DNA of 64,000 nt from Azospirillum thiophilum (GCF_001305595.1 NZ_CP012401.1:620001-684000), one strand, 5' to 3'; positions 43,858 to 53,712 are shown, counted from the stretch's first letter. The notes: generated by a model not told the origin, from the letters alone. Program-made: numbers and translations.

Positions 43858-43886
43858 CTTATACGCGCGACTTGCAAACGAAGCAA
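43858..43886 (-). promoter_or_regulatory. Strong sigma-70-type promoter of rpmI-rplT
   Basis: On the minus strand, TTGCTT (plus 43881-43886) and TATAAG (plus 43858-43863) are separated by exactly 17 bases. Transcription would start near 43850 and give a leader of about 90 bases before rpmI, room enough for regulation by a ribosomal protein. Confidence 0.6.
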
Positions 43887-44011
43887 GGAATTCCTCAGGG
43901 AGCGGCCAAGGTTCGGGACACGGATGCGAAACGCCGCAGGGCCGCCCGTCCGGCCGGCTACCCCCATGCCCCCGCTGGCGCATGGCCCCTGCCCGCGCTA
44001 TGTTCCCGACC

Positions 44012-44788
44012 ATGAGCGACCGCATCCCCGACCCGCAAAAGCCCGCGTCCGGTGCCGAAGGCAACTGGTTCGGCTTCACCCCCGTCGATCCGTCCGCCAA
44101 GTCCGGGCTGGTCCGCGCCGTCTTCGACAGCGTGGCGACCAACTACGACCTGATGAACGACCTGATGTCGGGCGGCATCCATCGGCTGTGGAAGGACGCG
44201 CTGATGGAGATGGTGGCGCCCAGGCCGGACATGACCCTGCTGGACGTGGCCGGCGGCACCGGCGACATTGCCTTCCGCTTCCTCAAGAAGGGCGGCGGGG
44301 CTGCGGTGGTCTGCGACATCACCGAGGCGATGGTCCGCGTCGGGCGCGACCGCGCCGTCGACCGCAACATCCTCTCCGGCGTGCAATGGACGGTCGGCGA
44401 TGCCGAGCGGCTGCCCATCGCCCCGCGCTCGGTCGACGCCTACACCATCGCCTTCGGCCTGCGCAACGTCACCCGCATCGACGAGGCGATCAGGGAGGCC
44501 CACCGCGTCCTGAAGCCGGGCGGCAAGTTCTATTGCCTGGAGTTCAGCCACGTCGTCCTGCCGGTGCTGCGCGAGCTCTACGACGTCTATTCCTTCCAGG
44601 TGCTGCCCTTCATGGGGCGCATGGTGGCGAAGGACGAGGCGAGCTACCGCTATCTGGCCGAAAGCATCCGCCGTTTCCCGCCCCAGGCCGATCTGGCCAG
44701 ACGGATCGAGGCCGCCGGCTTCGGTGCGGTGCGGGTGCGCAACCTGTCGGGCGGGATCGCCGCCATCCATTCCGGCTGGCGGATTTAA
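44012..44788 (+). CDS. ubiE: Ubiquinone/menaquinone C-methyltransferase
   Basis: A 258-residue SAM-dependent methyltransferase that carries out the C-methylation in ubiquinone (and menaquinone) synthesis. Family motifs are [20 protein letters not shown] and GIHRLWKD at the N-terminus, the SAM-binding [36 protein letters not shown], then [15 protein letters not shown] and a C-terminal [14 protein letters not shown]. The ATG at 44012 gives the standard N-terminus; an upstream in-frame ATG exists at 43982. ubiB follows after 6 bases, so they form an operon, divergent from rpmI. Confidence 0.96.
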   Translation: MSDRIPDPQKPASGAEGNWFGFTPVDPSAKSGLVRAVFDSVATNYDLMNDLMSGGIHRLWKDALMEMVAPRPDMTLLDVAGGTGDIAFRFLKKGGGAAVVCDITEAMVRVGRDRAVDRNILSGVQWTVGDAERLPIAPRSVDAYTIAFGLRNVTRIDEAIREAHRVLKPGGKFYCLEFSHVVLPVLRELYDVYSFQVLPFMGRMVAKDEASYRYLAESIRRFPPQADLARRIEAAGFGAVRVRNLSGGIAAIHSGWRI

Positions 44789-44794
44789 GACCCC

Positions 44795-46333
44795 GTGTTC
44801 CGCATCCTGCGCAATCTGGTCCGGATGGCCGTGATCGGCCGGACGGTCGCCCGCCACGACGCCCTGCCCGTCAGCCTGCTCGGCACCGCCCCCGGCCTGC
44901 TCTGGCTGTGGCACCGCGTCGCCCGCAAGGACGTCCCCGGCCGCGAGGGCGAGCGGCTGGCCCGCGCGCTGGCCGAACTCGGGCCCACCTACATCAAGCT
45001 GGGACAGCTTCTCTCCACCCGCTCCGATCTGGTCGGTGAGCGGATGGCCGTCGATCTGGCGGAGCTGCAGGACAAGCTGCCGCCCTTCCCCGCCCATCAG
45101 GCCCGCGCCATCATCGAGGCGGAGTTCGGCCAGCCGGTCCACGCCCTGTTCCAGAGCTTCGACGACAAGCCGGTCGCCGCCGCCTCCATCGCCCAGGTGC
45201 ATTTCGCCGTCACCGCCGACGGGCAGGAGGTGGCGGTCAAGGTGCTGCGCCCCGGCATCGAGGCGGCGTTCGAGCGCGACATCGACCTGTTCTACCGGCT
45301 GGCGGCGCTCGCCCAATGGGTGCTGCCCAGGCTGAAGCGGCTGCGGCTGCTGGAGGTGGTCGACACCTTCGCCCGCACCTCGCGGCTGGAGATGGATTTG
45401 CGGATGGAGGCGGCGGCGGCGTCGGAGCTGTCGGACAACTTCAAGGAGGATCCGACCTTCAACGTGCCGAAGGTCGATTGGGAGCGAACCGGCGGCCGGG
45501 TGCTGACGCTGGAGCGCATCCGCGGCTTCAAGGTGGACGAGCCGGCCCGCATCTCCGCCGCCGGCTTCGACCGCGACGAGATCCTGGCGATGGCGTCCGC
45601 CAGCTTCTTCAACCAGGTCTTCCGCGACGGCTTCTTCCACGCCGACCTGCATCCCGGCAACCTGTTCATCAACGAACAGGGCACCATCACCGCGGTCGAT
45701 TTCGGCATCATGGGCCGGCTCGACCGCGAGACGCGCTATTATCTCGCCGACATGCTGATCGGCTTCCTGAGCGGCGACTACCGCCGGGTTGCCATCGTGC
45801 ATTTCGAGGCCGGCTACGTGCCGCGCCACCAGTCGATCGAGATCTTCACCCAGGCCTGCCGCGCCATCGGCGAGCCGCTGCAGAACAAGCCGCTGGCCGA
45901 CATCTCGGTCGGCCGGCTGCTGGCCCAACTGTTCGCCGTCACCGAACAGTTCGAGATGGAGACCCAGCCGCAGCTGCTGCTGCTGCAGAAGAGCATGCTG
46001 ACCGCCGAGGGCGTCGGCCGGCTGCTGAACCCCAACATCAACATGTGGGAGCTGGCGCGTCCGCTGATCGAGGAGTGGATGCGCGAGAATCGCGGGCCGG
46101 AGGCGCAGTTCATCGACGACGCCGGCGCGCTGCTGTCGACGATCCGCCGCATCCCCGCCCTGGTCAGCGAGGCCGAACGCGTCACCCGCGACATGGCGGA
46201 GGGCGGCGTGCGCCTGCACCCGCAGACCGTCCGCCAGATGCTGACCGGCTGGGACCGCCGCCGCCGCTCCGACCGCGCCGCCCTGTGGGTGATCGCGGCC
46301 CTGCTGGCGGTGATCGCGGTGCAGATGCTGTAA
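44795..46333 (+). CDS. ubiB: UbiB protein kinase-like ubiquinone biosynthesis factor
   Basis: A 512-residue atypical kinase/ATPase of the UbiB/ABC1 family that supports aerobic ubiquinone synthesis. Signature motifs are the KxGQ-type segment LGPTYIKLGQLLSTRSDL, the Ala-rich loop VAAASIAQVHFA, VAVKVLRPG (catalytic Lys), DGFFHADLHPGNLF and AVDFGIMGRLD (DFG-like). The C-terminus ends in a hydrophobic anchor (ALWVIAALLAVIAVQML). It starts with GTG six bases after ubiE. Convergent with the dehydrogenase gene across two hairpins. Confidence 0.95.
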   Translation: MFRILRNLVRMAVIGRTVARHDALPVSLLGTAPGLLWLWHRVARKDVPGREGERLARALAELGPTYIKLGQLLSTRSDLVGERMAVDLAELQDKLPPFPAHQARAIIEAEFGQPVHALFQSFDDKPVAAASIAQVHFAVTADGQEVAVKVLRPGIEAAFERDIDLFYRLAALAQWVLPRLKRLRLLEVVDTFARTSRLEMDLRMEAAAASELSDNFKEDPTFNVPKVDWERTGGRVLTLERIRGFKVDEPARISAAGFDRDEILAMASASFFNQVFRDGFFHADLHPGNLFINEQGTITAVDFGIMGRLDRETRYYLADMLIGFLSGDYRRVAIVHFEAGYVPRHQSIEIFTQACRAIGEPLQNKPLADISVGRLLAQLFAVTEQFEMETQPQLLLLQKSMLTAEGVGRLLNPNINMWELARPLIEEWMRENRGPEAQFIDDAGALLSTIRRIPALVSEAERVTRDMAEGGVRLHPQTVRQMLTGWDRRRRSDRAALWVIAALLAVIAVQML

Positions 46334-46336
46334 CAC

Positions 46337-46407
46337 CGGCGGTCATTGAGGATGACCGCCGATTGAGGGCAAAGAGTATGAAGCCTGATCTGTCAGGCTT
46401 CATACTC
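46337..46407. terminator. Two tandem hairpins between convergent genes
   Basis: Hairpin 1 pairs 46337-46346 with 46352-46361 (10 bp). Hairpin 2 pairs 46374-46388 with 46393-46407, a perfect 15-bp stem with a 4-base loop. Together they fill the gap between the ubiB stop and the end of the GhrA-like gene. Confidence 0.8.
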
Positions 46408-46420
46408 GATGAAAAGACTC

Positions 46421-47347
46421 TCAATAGCCCCGGCTGCGGTCCACCGGATTGGGCAGCGGCCGGCCCTCGCGCAGAGCCTTCACCGCGTCGGCCACCTGCC
46501 CGGCGCAGAGCGACGGGTGGGTGACCCCGGCGACATGGGGGGTGACGCGGACCCGCGGATGGTGCCAGAGCGGATGGTCGGCCGGCAGCGGCTCCGTCGC
46601 GAAGACGTCCAGGCTGGCGCCGTGCAGATGCCCGCTCTCCAGCGCGTCGAGCAGGTCCGATTCGACCAGATGCCCGCCGCGCGCGGCGTTGATCACCACC
46701 GCCCCCTTGGGCAATGCGGCGAACAGCCCGGCATTCAGGATGCCGCGGGTCTCGTCGGTCAGCGGCAGCAGGCAGACCAGGACATCGCACTGCGGCAGCA
46801 TCGCCGCCAGCCCCTCGGGACCGGAGAAGCTCTCCACCCCCTCGATGCTCTTGGGGCTGCGGCTCCAGCCCACCAGGCGGTAATCCAGGGTCCGCAGCGT
46901 GCGGGCCGACGCCACCCCCAGCTCGCCCATCCCCAGAAAGCCGACCGTCACCCCGGAGGCGGGGCGATGGTCCAGCTGCTCCCAGCGCGCCTCGGCCTGG
47001 AGGGCGGCATAGGCGTCCATCAGCCGGTGCCAGTACAGAATCTGGAAGACCACATAGCCGGCCATGTCGACCGTCAGCCCGTCCGCCACCATGCGCACCA
47101 GCGGCACGTCGGGCAGGGTCGGATCCTCCAGGATCGGCTCCACCCCGGCGCCCAGCGACACGACCAGCCGCAGGTTGGGCAGGGACGCCAGCATGCCGGC
47201 CGGCGGCTTCCACACCACCGCCACCTCGATGTCGGCGACGTCGCCGGTCTCGGGCCAGACACGCATCTCCTGATCGGGAAGATGGCGGGCGATTTCCCGG
47301 CGCCAGTCCTCGGCGCTGTCGCTGGCGGAGCAGAACAGAAGCGTCAC
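46421..47347 (-). CDS. Glyoxylate/hydroxypyruvate reductase A-like 2-hydroxyacid dehydrogenase
   Basis: A 308-residue NAD(P)H-dependent 2-hydroxyacid dehydrogenase, close in length to E. coli GhrA (312). The N-terminal catalytic lobe contains LRLVVSLGAGVEPIL and VPLVRMVADGLTVDMAGYVV. The Rossmann fold has VGFLGMGELGVASARTL. The catalytic Arg is in VINAARGGHLVE and the catalytic His in VRVTPHVAGVTHPSL. It would reduce glyoxylate or hydroxypyruvate; the exact substrate is inferred. The GTG at 47345-47347 gives a GhrA-like start. It is divergent from the pseudouridine synthase gene. Confidence 0.85.
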   Translation of the reverse strand: MTLLFCSASDSAEDWRREIARHLPDQEMRVWPETGDVADIEVAVVWKPPAGMLASLPNLRLVVSLGAGVEPILEDPTLPDVPLVRMVADGLTVDMAGYVVFQILYWHRLMDAYAALQAEARWEQLDHRPASGVTVGFLGMGELGVASARTLRTLDYRLVGWSRSPKSIEGVESFSGPEGLAAMLPQCDVLVCLLPLTDETRGILNAGLFAALPKGAVVINAARGGHLVESDLLDALESGHLHGASLDVFATEPLPADHPLWHHPRVRVTPHVAGVTHPSLCAGQVADAVKALREGRPLPNPVDRSRGY

Positions 47348-47426
47348 GGCCGAACCCCTGCTATCTAGGTCTGTGTTGGGGTGCGAACGATAGCGCCTTT
47401 CCCGAACTCCGCAAGGAAGCAAAGCC

Positions 47427-48086
47427 GTGCCGCGCCTGATCCTGCTGAACAAGCCCTATGGCGTGCTGCCGCAATTCACCGACGACCAGAGCCGCCCGAC
47501 CCTGGCGGACCTGGTGCCGGTGAAGGGCGTCTATGCCGCCGGGCGGCTCGACCGCGACAGCGAGGGGCTGCTGGCGCTCAGCGACGACGGCCCGCTGATC
47601 GCCCGCATCGCCTCGCCCGCCAACAAGATGCCCAAGACCTATTGGGTGCAGGTCGAAGGCGTGCCGACCGACGAGGCGCTGGAGGCGCTGCGCCGCGGCG
47701 TCACGCTGAAGGACGGCCCCACCCTGCCGGCGGAGGTGCGGCGGATGGCGGAGCCCGACGCGCTGTGGCCGCGCGACCCGCCGGTGCGCTACCGCGCCGC
47801 CATCCCGACCGGCTGGATCGCGCTGACCCTGCGCGAGGGCCGCAACCGGCAGGTCCGCCGGATGACCGCGGCGGTCGGCTTCCCCACCCTGCGGCTGATC
47901 CGCTGGTCGATCGGCGACTGGACCCTGGACGGGCTGGCGCCGGGGCAGTGGCGGGAGATCCCCCAACCGCCCGCCACCCCCGATCCGGGGCCAAAGACCC
48001 CGGCGCCGGCCCGGCGGCGCGGCCCCGTCACGCCGCGCCGAACAGCTGCTCCTCGCTCAACACCATCACGCTCGCGGAGCCGCTGA
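47427..48086 (+). CDS. rluE: 23S rRNA pseudouridine synthase, RluE-like
   Basis: A 219-residue RsuA/RluE-type pseudouridine synthase without an S4 domain. Motifs: [15 protein letters not shown], the catalytic-Asp motif [48 protein letters not shown] and [14 protein letters not shown]. RluE modifies a uridine in the peptidyl-transferase region of 23S rRNA. The last ~40 residues are a Pro/Arg-rich tail not typical of the family. The GTG start follows AAGGAAG. Its 3' end overlaps the end of the convergent acyl-CoA dehydrogenase gene by 59 bases, and the odd tail is partly encoded in the overlap. Confidence 0.88.
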   Translation: MPRLILLNKPYGVLPQFTDDQSRPTLADLVPVKGVYAAGRLDRDSEGLLALSDDGPLIARIASPANKMPKTYWVQVEGVPTDEALEALRRGVTLKDGPTLPAEVRRMAEPDALWPRDPPVRYRAAIPTGWIALTLREGRNRQVRRMTAAVGFPTLRLIRWSIGDWTLDGLAPGQWREIPQPPATPDPGPKTPAPARRRGPVTPRRTAAPRSTPSRSRSR

Positions 48087-49848
48087 CGACGGTCGCCCGC
48101 AGCGACGCCGCCTTCGGCAGGACGTGGGTGGCGTAGAAACGGGCGGTCAGCGGCTTGGCCGACAGGAAGGCGGTGTCGGCGTCGCCCTCCGCCAGCCGTT
48201 CCGCCGCGACCCTGGCGGCGCGGGCCAGCTGCCAGCCGCCGGCGACCACGCCCATCAGCTCCAGCAGCGTCACCGACGCGGCGGCCGGCAACGCCGCATC
48301 CTCCTTCGCCGTACCCAGCACCCAGGCGACCGCCTGCTTCGCCTCCTGCGCGGCGGCGGACAGCTCCGCCCCGGTGACGCGCAGCGCCTGATCCGCGTGG
48401 CCGGACAGCTCGGCGCCGAGCGCCGCGATCTCGTCGAGCAGATCGTTCGCCGCCGAACCGCCGTCGCGCAGGATCTTGCGGTTGATCAGGTCGTTGGCCT
48501 GGATGGCGGTCGTGCCCTCGTAGATCGTGGTGATGCGGGCGTCGCGCAGATGCTGGGCGGCGCCGGTTTCCTCGATGAAGCCCATGCCGCCATGGATTTG
48601 CACGCCGTCGGATGCCAGCTGCTGGCCGGTCTCGGTGCACCAGCCCTTGGCGATGGGGGTCAGCAGGTCGACCAGCAGGGCGGCCCGGCCGCGGGCATCC
48701 TCGTCGGCATGGTGGTGCGCCACGTCGACCGCGGCGGCGGCGGTGTAGAGGATGCCGCGCATCGCCTCGATGCGGCTCTTCATGCCCATCAGCAGGCGGC
48801 GGACGTCGGGATGGTTGACGATGCCCTTCGACCGGCCCTCGGTCCAGCCCAGCGGCTTGCCCTGCACCCGGTCGCCGGCATAGGCCAGCGCCTGCTGGTA
48901 GGCCCGCTCGGCAATCGACAGCCCCTGCATGGCGACGTTCAGCCGGGCGTGGTTCATCATGGCGAACATGTATTCCAGGCCGCGGTTCGGCTCGCCCACC
49001 AGGAAGCCGGTCGCCCCGCCCTCGTCGCCGAAGGACAGCACGGCGGTCGGGCTGCCGTGGATGCCCAGCTTGTGCTCCAGCGACACGCACTTCACCTGAT
49101 TGCGGGAGCCCAGGCTGCCGTCCGGGTTGACGAGATACTTCGGCACGACGAACAGGCTGATGCCCTTCACGCCCGGGGGCGCGTCGGGCAGGCGGGCCAG
49201 CACCAGATGGACGATGTTCTCCGTCAGGTCATGGTCGCCGTAGGTGATGAAGATCTTCTGTCCGCTGACGAGGTAATGGTCGCCGTTGGGCACCGCGCGC
49301 GACCGGGTGGCGGCAAGGTCGGAACCCGCCTGCGGCTCGGTGATGTTCATGGTGCCGGTCCACTCGCCGGAGATCATCTTCGGCAGATAGCGGTCCTTCA
49401 GCGCGTCGGAGCCATAGAGCTGCACCGCGTTCACCGCCCCTTGCGTCAGCATCGGGCAGAGCGCGAAGGCCATGTTGGCGGAATGCCACATCTCCTGCAC
49501 CGCGGTGTTCAGCAGGTTGGGCAACCCCATGCCGCCGCGCGCCGGATCGAAGGGCAGCCCGTTCCAGCCGCCCTCCACCAGCGCCTGCCACGCCGCCCCC
49601 CAGCCCTCCGCGGTGCGGGCGACGCCGTCGGCGTCGAGCTTCGCCCCCTGCACGTCGCCGATCCGGTTCAGCGGCGCCAGGATGTTCTGGGCGATCTTCG
49701 CCGCTTCGCCCAGGATGCTGTCCACCATGTCGGGGCTGGCATCCTCGAAACCCGGCAGCGCCGCCACGTCGGCCATGCCGGCGAGATGGTCGAGGACGAA
49801 GCGGATCTCTTTCAGCGGCGGGGTGTAGGGGATCGCGGCGGCGGTCAT
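48028..49848 (-). CDS. Large acyl-CoA dehydrogenase (DmdC-like, ~600 residues)
   Basis: A 606-residue FAD-dependent acyl-CoA dehydrogenase of the long subfamily that includes 3-methylmercaptopropionyl-CoA dehydrogenase (DmdC). The N-terminal [20 protein letters not shown] is typical of this subgroup. The FAD and substrate core follows ([60 protein letters not shown]), and the C-terminal extension covers about the last 130 residues. It is the last gene of an acyl-CoA ligase-etfB-etfA-dehydrogenase unit, so electrons would go to ETF. The acyl substrate could be a medium-chain, branched or thioether acid. Confidence 0.9.
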   Translation of the reverse strand: MTAAAIPYTPPLKEIRFVLDHLAGMADVAALPGFEDASPDMVDSILGEAAKIAQNILAPLNRIGDVQGAKLDADGVARTAEGWGAAWQALVEGGWNGLPFDPARGGMGLPNLLNTAVQEMWHSANMAFALCPMLTQGAVNAVQLYGSDALKDRYLPKMISGEWTGTMNITEPQAGSDLAATRSRAVPNGDHYLVSGQKIFITYGDHDLTENIVHLVLARLPDAPPGVKGISLFVVPKYLVNPDGSLGSRNQVKCVSLEHKLGIHGSPTAVLSFGDEGGATGFLVGEPNRGLEYMFAMMNHARLNVAMQGLSIAERAYQQALAYAGDRVQGKPLGWTEGRSKGIVNHPDVRRLLMGMKSRIEAMRGILYTAAAAVDVAHHHADEDARGRAALLVDLLTPIAKGWCTETGQQLASDGVQIHGGMGFIEETGAAQHLRDARITTIYEGTTAIQANDLINRKILRDGGSAANDLLDEIAALGAELSGHADQALRVTGAELSAAAQEAKQAVAWVLGTAKEDAALPAAASVTLLELMGVVAGGWQLARAARVAAERLAEGDADTAFLSAKPLTARFYATHVLPKAASLRATVVSGSASVMVLSEEQLFGAA

Positions 49849-49899
49849 GGCGGAGACCTTTCGGATAGACGGGTGGGGACGACGGAAGCGGGGAGCGCC

Positions 49900-50826
49900 T
49901 TACAGCGCCTGCCGCAGCTCCGGCACGGCCTTGAACAGGTCGGCGACGAGGCCGTAATCGGCGACCTGGAAGATCGGCGCCTCCTCGTCCTTGTTGATGG
50001 CGACGATGACCTTGCTGTCCTTCATGCCGGCCAGATGCTGGATCGCGCCCGAGATGCCGACGGCGATGTAGAGGTCCGGCGCCACGATCTTGCCGGTCTG
50101 CCCGACCTGATAGTCGTTCGGCACGAAGCCGGCGTCGACGGCGGCACGGCTTGCACCGACCGCGGCGCCCAACGTGTCGGCCAGCGCCTCCAGCAGCGGG
50201 AAATTCTCGCCCGACTGCATGCCGCGCCCGCCCGACACGACGATGCGCGCGCTGGTCAGCTCCGGCCGCTCCGACTTCGACAGCTCGGCCGAGACGAAGC
50301 CCGACAGGCCGGGATCGGCCACGGCGGCGACGGGCTCGATCGGGGCGCTTCCGCCGGAGCCTGCCGCCTCGAAGGCGGTGGTGCGGACGGTGAGGATCTT
50401 CACCGGGTCGGCGGACTGCACGATGGCGATGGCGTTGCCGGCATAGATCGGCCGTTCGAAGCTGTCGGCCGAGACCACCGCGGTGATGTCGGAGATCATC
50501 GCCACGTCGAGCAGCGCCGCGACCCGCGGCAGCACGTTCTTGCCCGTCGAAGTGGCGGCGGCGAGGATATGGCCGTAACCGGGGGCGAGCGACACCAGCA
50601 GCGCCGCCAGCGGTTCGGCAAGGGCGTGCTCATAGGCGGCATCGTCGGCGACCAGCACCTTGGCGACGCCTGCCAGCCTGGAGGCGGCGTCGGCAGCAGG
50701 GGCGGCGTTGCGGCCGGCGACCAGGACATGGATGTCGGAACCAAGCTTGGCGGCTGCGGTCACCGCATGGGCGGTGGCGGGCTTGAGGCTGGCGTTGTCG
50801 TGGTCGGCGAGGATCAGGATGGGCAT
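49900..50826 (-). CDS. etfA: Electron transfer flavoprotein alpha subunit
   Basis: A 308-residue FAD-binding subunit that passes electrons from acyl-CoA dehydrogenases to ETF-ubiquinone oxidoreductase. The N-terminal domain begins [20 protein letters not shown]. The C-terminal FAD domain has the family stretch [60 protein letters not shown] and [20 protein letters not shown]. It lies 51 bases upstream of the dehydrogenase gene, with etfB 203 bases upstream across a long inverted repeat. Confidence 0.97.
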   Translation of the reverse strand: MPILILADHDNASLKPATAHAVTAAAKLGSDIHVLVAGRNAAPAADAASRLAGVAKVLVADDAAYEHALAEPLAALLVSLAPGYGHILAAATSTGKNVLPRVAALLDVAMISDITAVVSADSFERPIYAGNAIAIVQSADPVKILTVRTTAFEAAGSGGSAPIEPVAAVADPGLSGFVSAELSKSERPELTSARIVVSGGRGMQSGENFPLLEALADTLGAAVGASRAAVDAGFVPNDYQVGQTGKIVAPDLYIAVGISGAIQHLAGMKDSKVIVAINKDEEAPIFQVADYGLVADLFKAVPELRQAL

Positions 50827-50888
50827 GGGGGCGGGTCCTTTGGTGGCGGGGCTTTGGCGGATGGTATGGAGGAGTGTCGGCTGCGGAT

Positions 50889-51010
50889 GCCCCCTCCCTA
50901 ACCCTCCCCCGTTTCACGGGAGAGGGGACTGCCGCCGCTGCGCGAGCAATTCACGCCGGCAAGCGTCCTACCCCCTCTCCCGCGAAGCGGGGGAGGGATG
51001 GGGAGGGGGC
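50889..51010. repeat. 122-base nested inverted repeat between etfB and etfA
   Basis: Outer arms 50889-50910 and 50989-51010 pair at about 20 of 22 positions (GCCCCCTCCCTAACCCTCCC type). Inner arms around 50911-50927 and 50970-50986 also match. The whole gap can fold into one long stem. It belongs to the CCCTCCC palindrome family seen at other junctions. Confidence 0.7.
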
Positions 51011-51029
51011 AATGGGGCGACCACTCCCC

Positions 51030-51779
51030 TCAGATCACCCGCGCTTCGGTCTTCAGCTTGTCGACCAGCGCGGCGACGTCGGCCACCTTGACGCCGGCCT
51101 TGCGCTTGGGCGGCTCGACCACCTTCAAGGTCGTCAGCCGCGGCGCCACGTCGACGCCGAGCGCATCGGGCGTGACCGTCTCCAGCGGCTTCTTCTTCGC
51201 CTTCATGATGTTGGGCAGCGAGGCGTAGCGCGGCTCGTTGAGGCGCAGATCGGCGGTGACCACCGCCGGCAGCGTGAGCGACACGACCTCCAGCCCGCCG
51301 TCGATCTCGCGCGTCACCGCGACCGTGCCGTCACCGGCGACGATCTTCGAGGCGAAGGTGCCCTGGCCCCAGCCGAGCAGCGCCGCCAGCATCTGGCCGG
51401 TCTGGTTGCAATCGTCGTCGATCGCCTGCTTGCCGAGGATCACCAGCCCCGGCGCCTCCTTCTCCACCAGCGCCTTCAGAACCTTGGCGACCGCCAGCGG
51501 TTCGGTCGTCCCGTCGGTCTGCACCAGGATGGCGCGGTCGGCCCCCATGGCCAGCGCGGTGCGCAGGGTCTCCTGCGCCTGGGCCGGGCCGACCGACACC
51601 ACGACGATCTCGGTCGCCTTGCCGGCCTCCTTCAGCCGGACGGCCTCTTCGACGGCGATCTCGTCGAAGGGGTTCATCGAGAATTTCACGTTGGACGTCT
51701 CGACGCCGGACTGGTCGGTCTTCACCCGGATCTTGACATTGTAGTCGACGACGCGCTTGACGGCGCACAGGATCTTCAT
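51030..51779 (-). CDS. etfB: Electron transfer flavoprotein beta subunit
   Basis: A 249-residue AMP-binding subunit of ETF. It begins [20 protein letters not shown] and contains [20 protein letters not shown], the AMP-binding region [20 protein letters not shown] and the recognition segment [20 protein letters not shown], which includes the Leu that docks into dehydrogenases. The open frame extends 13 codons further, but the ATG at 51777-51779 is the family start. It lies 102 bases downstream of the acyl-CoA ligase gene and upstream of etfA in the same direction. Confidence 0.97.
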   Translation of the reverse strand: MKILCAVKRVVDYNVKIRVKTDQSGVETSNVKFSMNPFDEIAVEEAVRLKEAGKATEIVVVSVGPAQAQETLRTALAMGADRAILVQTDGTTEPLAVAKVLKALVEKEAPGLVILGKQAIDDDCNQTGQMLAALLGWGQGTFASKIVAGDGTVAVTREIDGGLEVVSLTLPAVVTADLRLNEPRYASLPNIMKAKKKPLETVTPDALGVDVAPRLTTLKVVEPPKRKAGVKVADVAALVDKLKTEARVI

Positions 51780-51830
51780 GGCGCGGGTTCCCTTCGGGAC
51801 TGGGCGGCTTGCGGGCATGCGGGGGCGTTG

Positions 51831-51857
51831 CCCCCTCCCCTTCGAAGAGGGAGGGGG
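51831..51857. repeat. C/G palindrome between ligase and etfB
   Basis: CCCCCTCCC (51831-51839) pairs with GGGAGGGGG (51849-51857), and the self-complementary CTTCGAAG fills most of the loop. Another member of the window's intergenic palindrome family; it may cut back transcription into etfB. Confidence 0.6.
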
Positions 51858-51881
51858 ACGGGGGGACGGCCGGGCGTGCCC

Positions 51882-53531
51882 CTACAGCGTCTCGGTCTGC
51901 TTGCGCAGGACGTATTTCTGGATCTTGCCGGTGGAGGTCTTCGGCAGCGGGCCGAACACCACCGTGCGCGGGCTCTTGAAATGGGCCATGTGCGACCGGC
52001 AGAAGGCGATGATGTCGGCCTCGGTCGCGGTGGCGCCGTCCTTCAGCGTGACGAAGGCGCAGGGCGTCTCGCCCCACTTCTCGTCATGGCGGGCGACGAC
52101 CGCGGCCTCCAGCACCTCGGGATGCTTGTAGAGCACGTCCTCGACCTCGATCGAGGAGATGTTCTCGCCGCCGGAGATGATGATGTCCTTCGACCGGTCC
52201 TTGATCTCGACATAGCCGTCCTCATGCCAGACGGCGAGGTCGCCGGTGTGGAACCAGCCGCCGGCGAAGGCCTCGTCGGTCGCCTTCGGGTTCTTCAGAT
52301 AGCCCTTCATCACATTGTTGCCGCGCATCATGATCTCGCCCATGCTGCGGCCGTCCTTCGGCACCGGCTCCAGCGTGAAGGGATCGGCGACGATCACCGC
52401 CTCCAGCATCGGGCCGCGGACGCCCTGGCGGGCCTTGATCGCCGCCTTCTCGTCCAGCGACAGCCCGTCCCAGCGGTCATGCCAGACGCAGACCACCGTC
52501 GGGCCGTAGCATTCGGTCAGACCATAGACATGGGTGACCTCCCAGCCCATCCGCTCCATGCCGGCGATGACCGCGGCGGGCGGGGCGGCGCCGGCGACCA
52601 TCACCTTGACCTTGTGGCCGATGCCCTGCTTCAGTTCGGCCGGCGCGTTGTTGAGCATGTTCAGCACGATCGGCGCGCCGCAGAAGTTGGTCACCTTCTC
52701 GTCGCGGATCAGCGACAGCACGGCGTCGGGCCGGACCTGTCGCAGGCAGACGGCGGTGCCGGCGGTGACCGCGATGGTCCAGGGAAAGCACCAGCCGTTG
52801 CAGTGGAACATCGGCAGCGTCCACAGATACACCGGCGCGTCGCCCATGTTCCAGGACAGCGCGTTCGACACCGCGTTCAGATAGGCGCCGCGGTGGTGGT
52901 AGACGACGCCCTTCGGGTTGCCGGTGGTGCCCGACGTGTAGTTGAGCGCGATGGCCTGCCATTCGTCGGCCGGCAGGGTCCACGGGTGTTCGGCTCCCGT
53001 GTCGGCGATGAAGGCTTCATAGTCGCGGTCGCCGATCAGCTCGCCGCCGCTGTAGGCCGGATCGTCGATGTCCACCACCGGGATCGGCGCGTCGAGCAGG
53101 GCCAGCGCCTTCTTCGCCACGCCGGAGAATTCGCGGTCGACGATCAGGATCTTCGCCTCGCCATGCTTCAGGATGAAGGCGATGGCCTCGGCGTCCAGGC
53201 GGGTGTTGATGGCGTTCAGCACGGCGCCGGCCAGCGGCACGCCGAAATGCGCCTCGAACAGTTCGGGCGTGTTGGCGGCCAGCATGGCGACGGTGTCGCC
53301 GCTGCCGACGCCGGCAGCCGCCAGCGCCGCGGCCAGACGGCGCACGCGGCCGAAGGTTTCCGCCCAGGTCCGGCGGACCGGGCCATGGATGACGGCGACC
53401 CGGTCGGGCCAGACCGACGCCGCGCGCTCCAGGAAGGTCAGCGGCGTCAGCGCGACGAAGTTCGCGGCGTTGCGGTCGAGGTCGCGCTCGTACGGGTTGG
53501 CTTGCGGATTGCCGGCGGTGGCGTCACTCAT
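51882..53531 (-). CDS. Acyl-CoA synthetase (DmdB/medium-chain type)
   Basis: A 549-residue AMP-forming acyl-CoA ligase. The P-loop-like motif is ALNYTSGTTGNPKGVVYHHR. It also has YLWTLPMFHCNGWCFPWTIA, VTHVYGLTECYGP, the hinge-region GGWFHTGDLAVWHEDGYVEI followed by DRSKDIIISGGENISSIEVE, and the catalytic Lys in PKTSTGKIQKYVLRK. This pattern is shared by 3-methylmercaptopropionyl-CoA ligase (DmdB) and other medium-chain ligases. The ATG at 53529-53531 (MSDATAGNPQ) follows GGGAG. It is the first gene of the ligase-etfBA-dehydrogenase unit, so it probably activates the acid that the dehydrogenase then oxidises. Confidence 0.92.
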   Translation of the reverse strand: MSDATAGNPQANPYERDLDRNAANFVALTPLTFLERAASVWPDRVAVIHGPVRRTWAETFGRVRRLAAALAAAGVGSGDTVAMLAANTPELFEAHFGVPLAGAVLNAINTRLDAEAIAFILKHGEAKILIVDREFSGVAKKALALLDAPIPVVDIDDPAYSGGELIGDRDYEAFIADTGAEHPWTLPADEWQAIALNYTSGTTGNPKGVVYHHRGAYLNAVSNALSWNMGDAPVYLWTLPMFHCNGWCFPWTIAVTAGTAVCLRQVRPDAVLSLIRDEKVTNFCGAPIVLNMLNNAPAELKQGIGHKVKVMVAGAAPPAAVIAGMERMGWEVTHVYGLTECYGPTVVCVWHDRWDGLSLDEKAAIKARQGVRGPMLEAVIVADPFTLEPVPKDGRSMGEIMMRGNNVMKGYLKNPKATDEAFAGGWFHTGDLAVWHEDGYVEIKDRSKDIIISGGENISSIEVEDVLYKHPEVLEAAVVARHDEKWGETPCAFVTLKDGATATEADIIAFCRSHMAHFKSPRTVVFGPLPKTSTGKIQKYVLRKQTETL

Positions 53532-53712
53532 CGGACATTTCTCCCTAGGGGTTCTTGTTTGCGCGCCGACATTGGACGTGGCCATTGGATGCGGCCATTG
53601 GATGCGGCGGTGTTGGAAACAGCCTCTACCAGATCAGCTTTGCGCAACTTTCTCTGGATTATGACCAATTGTTATTGGAGCGCCGCGGCAACGGCGCATG
53701 CGCGGCATTCCC

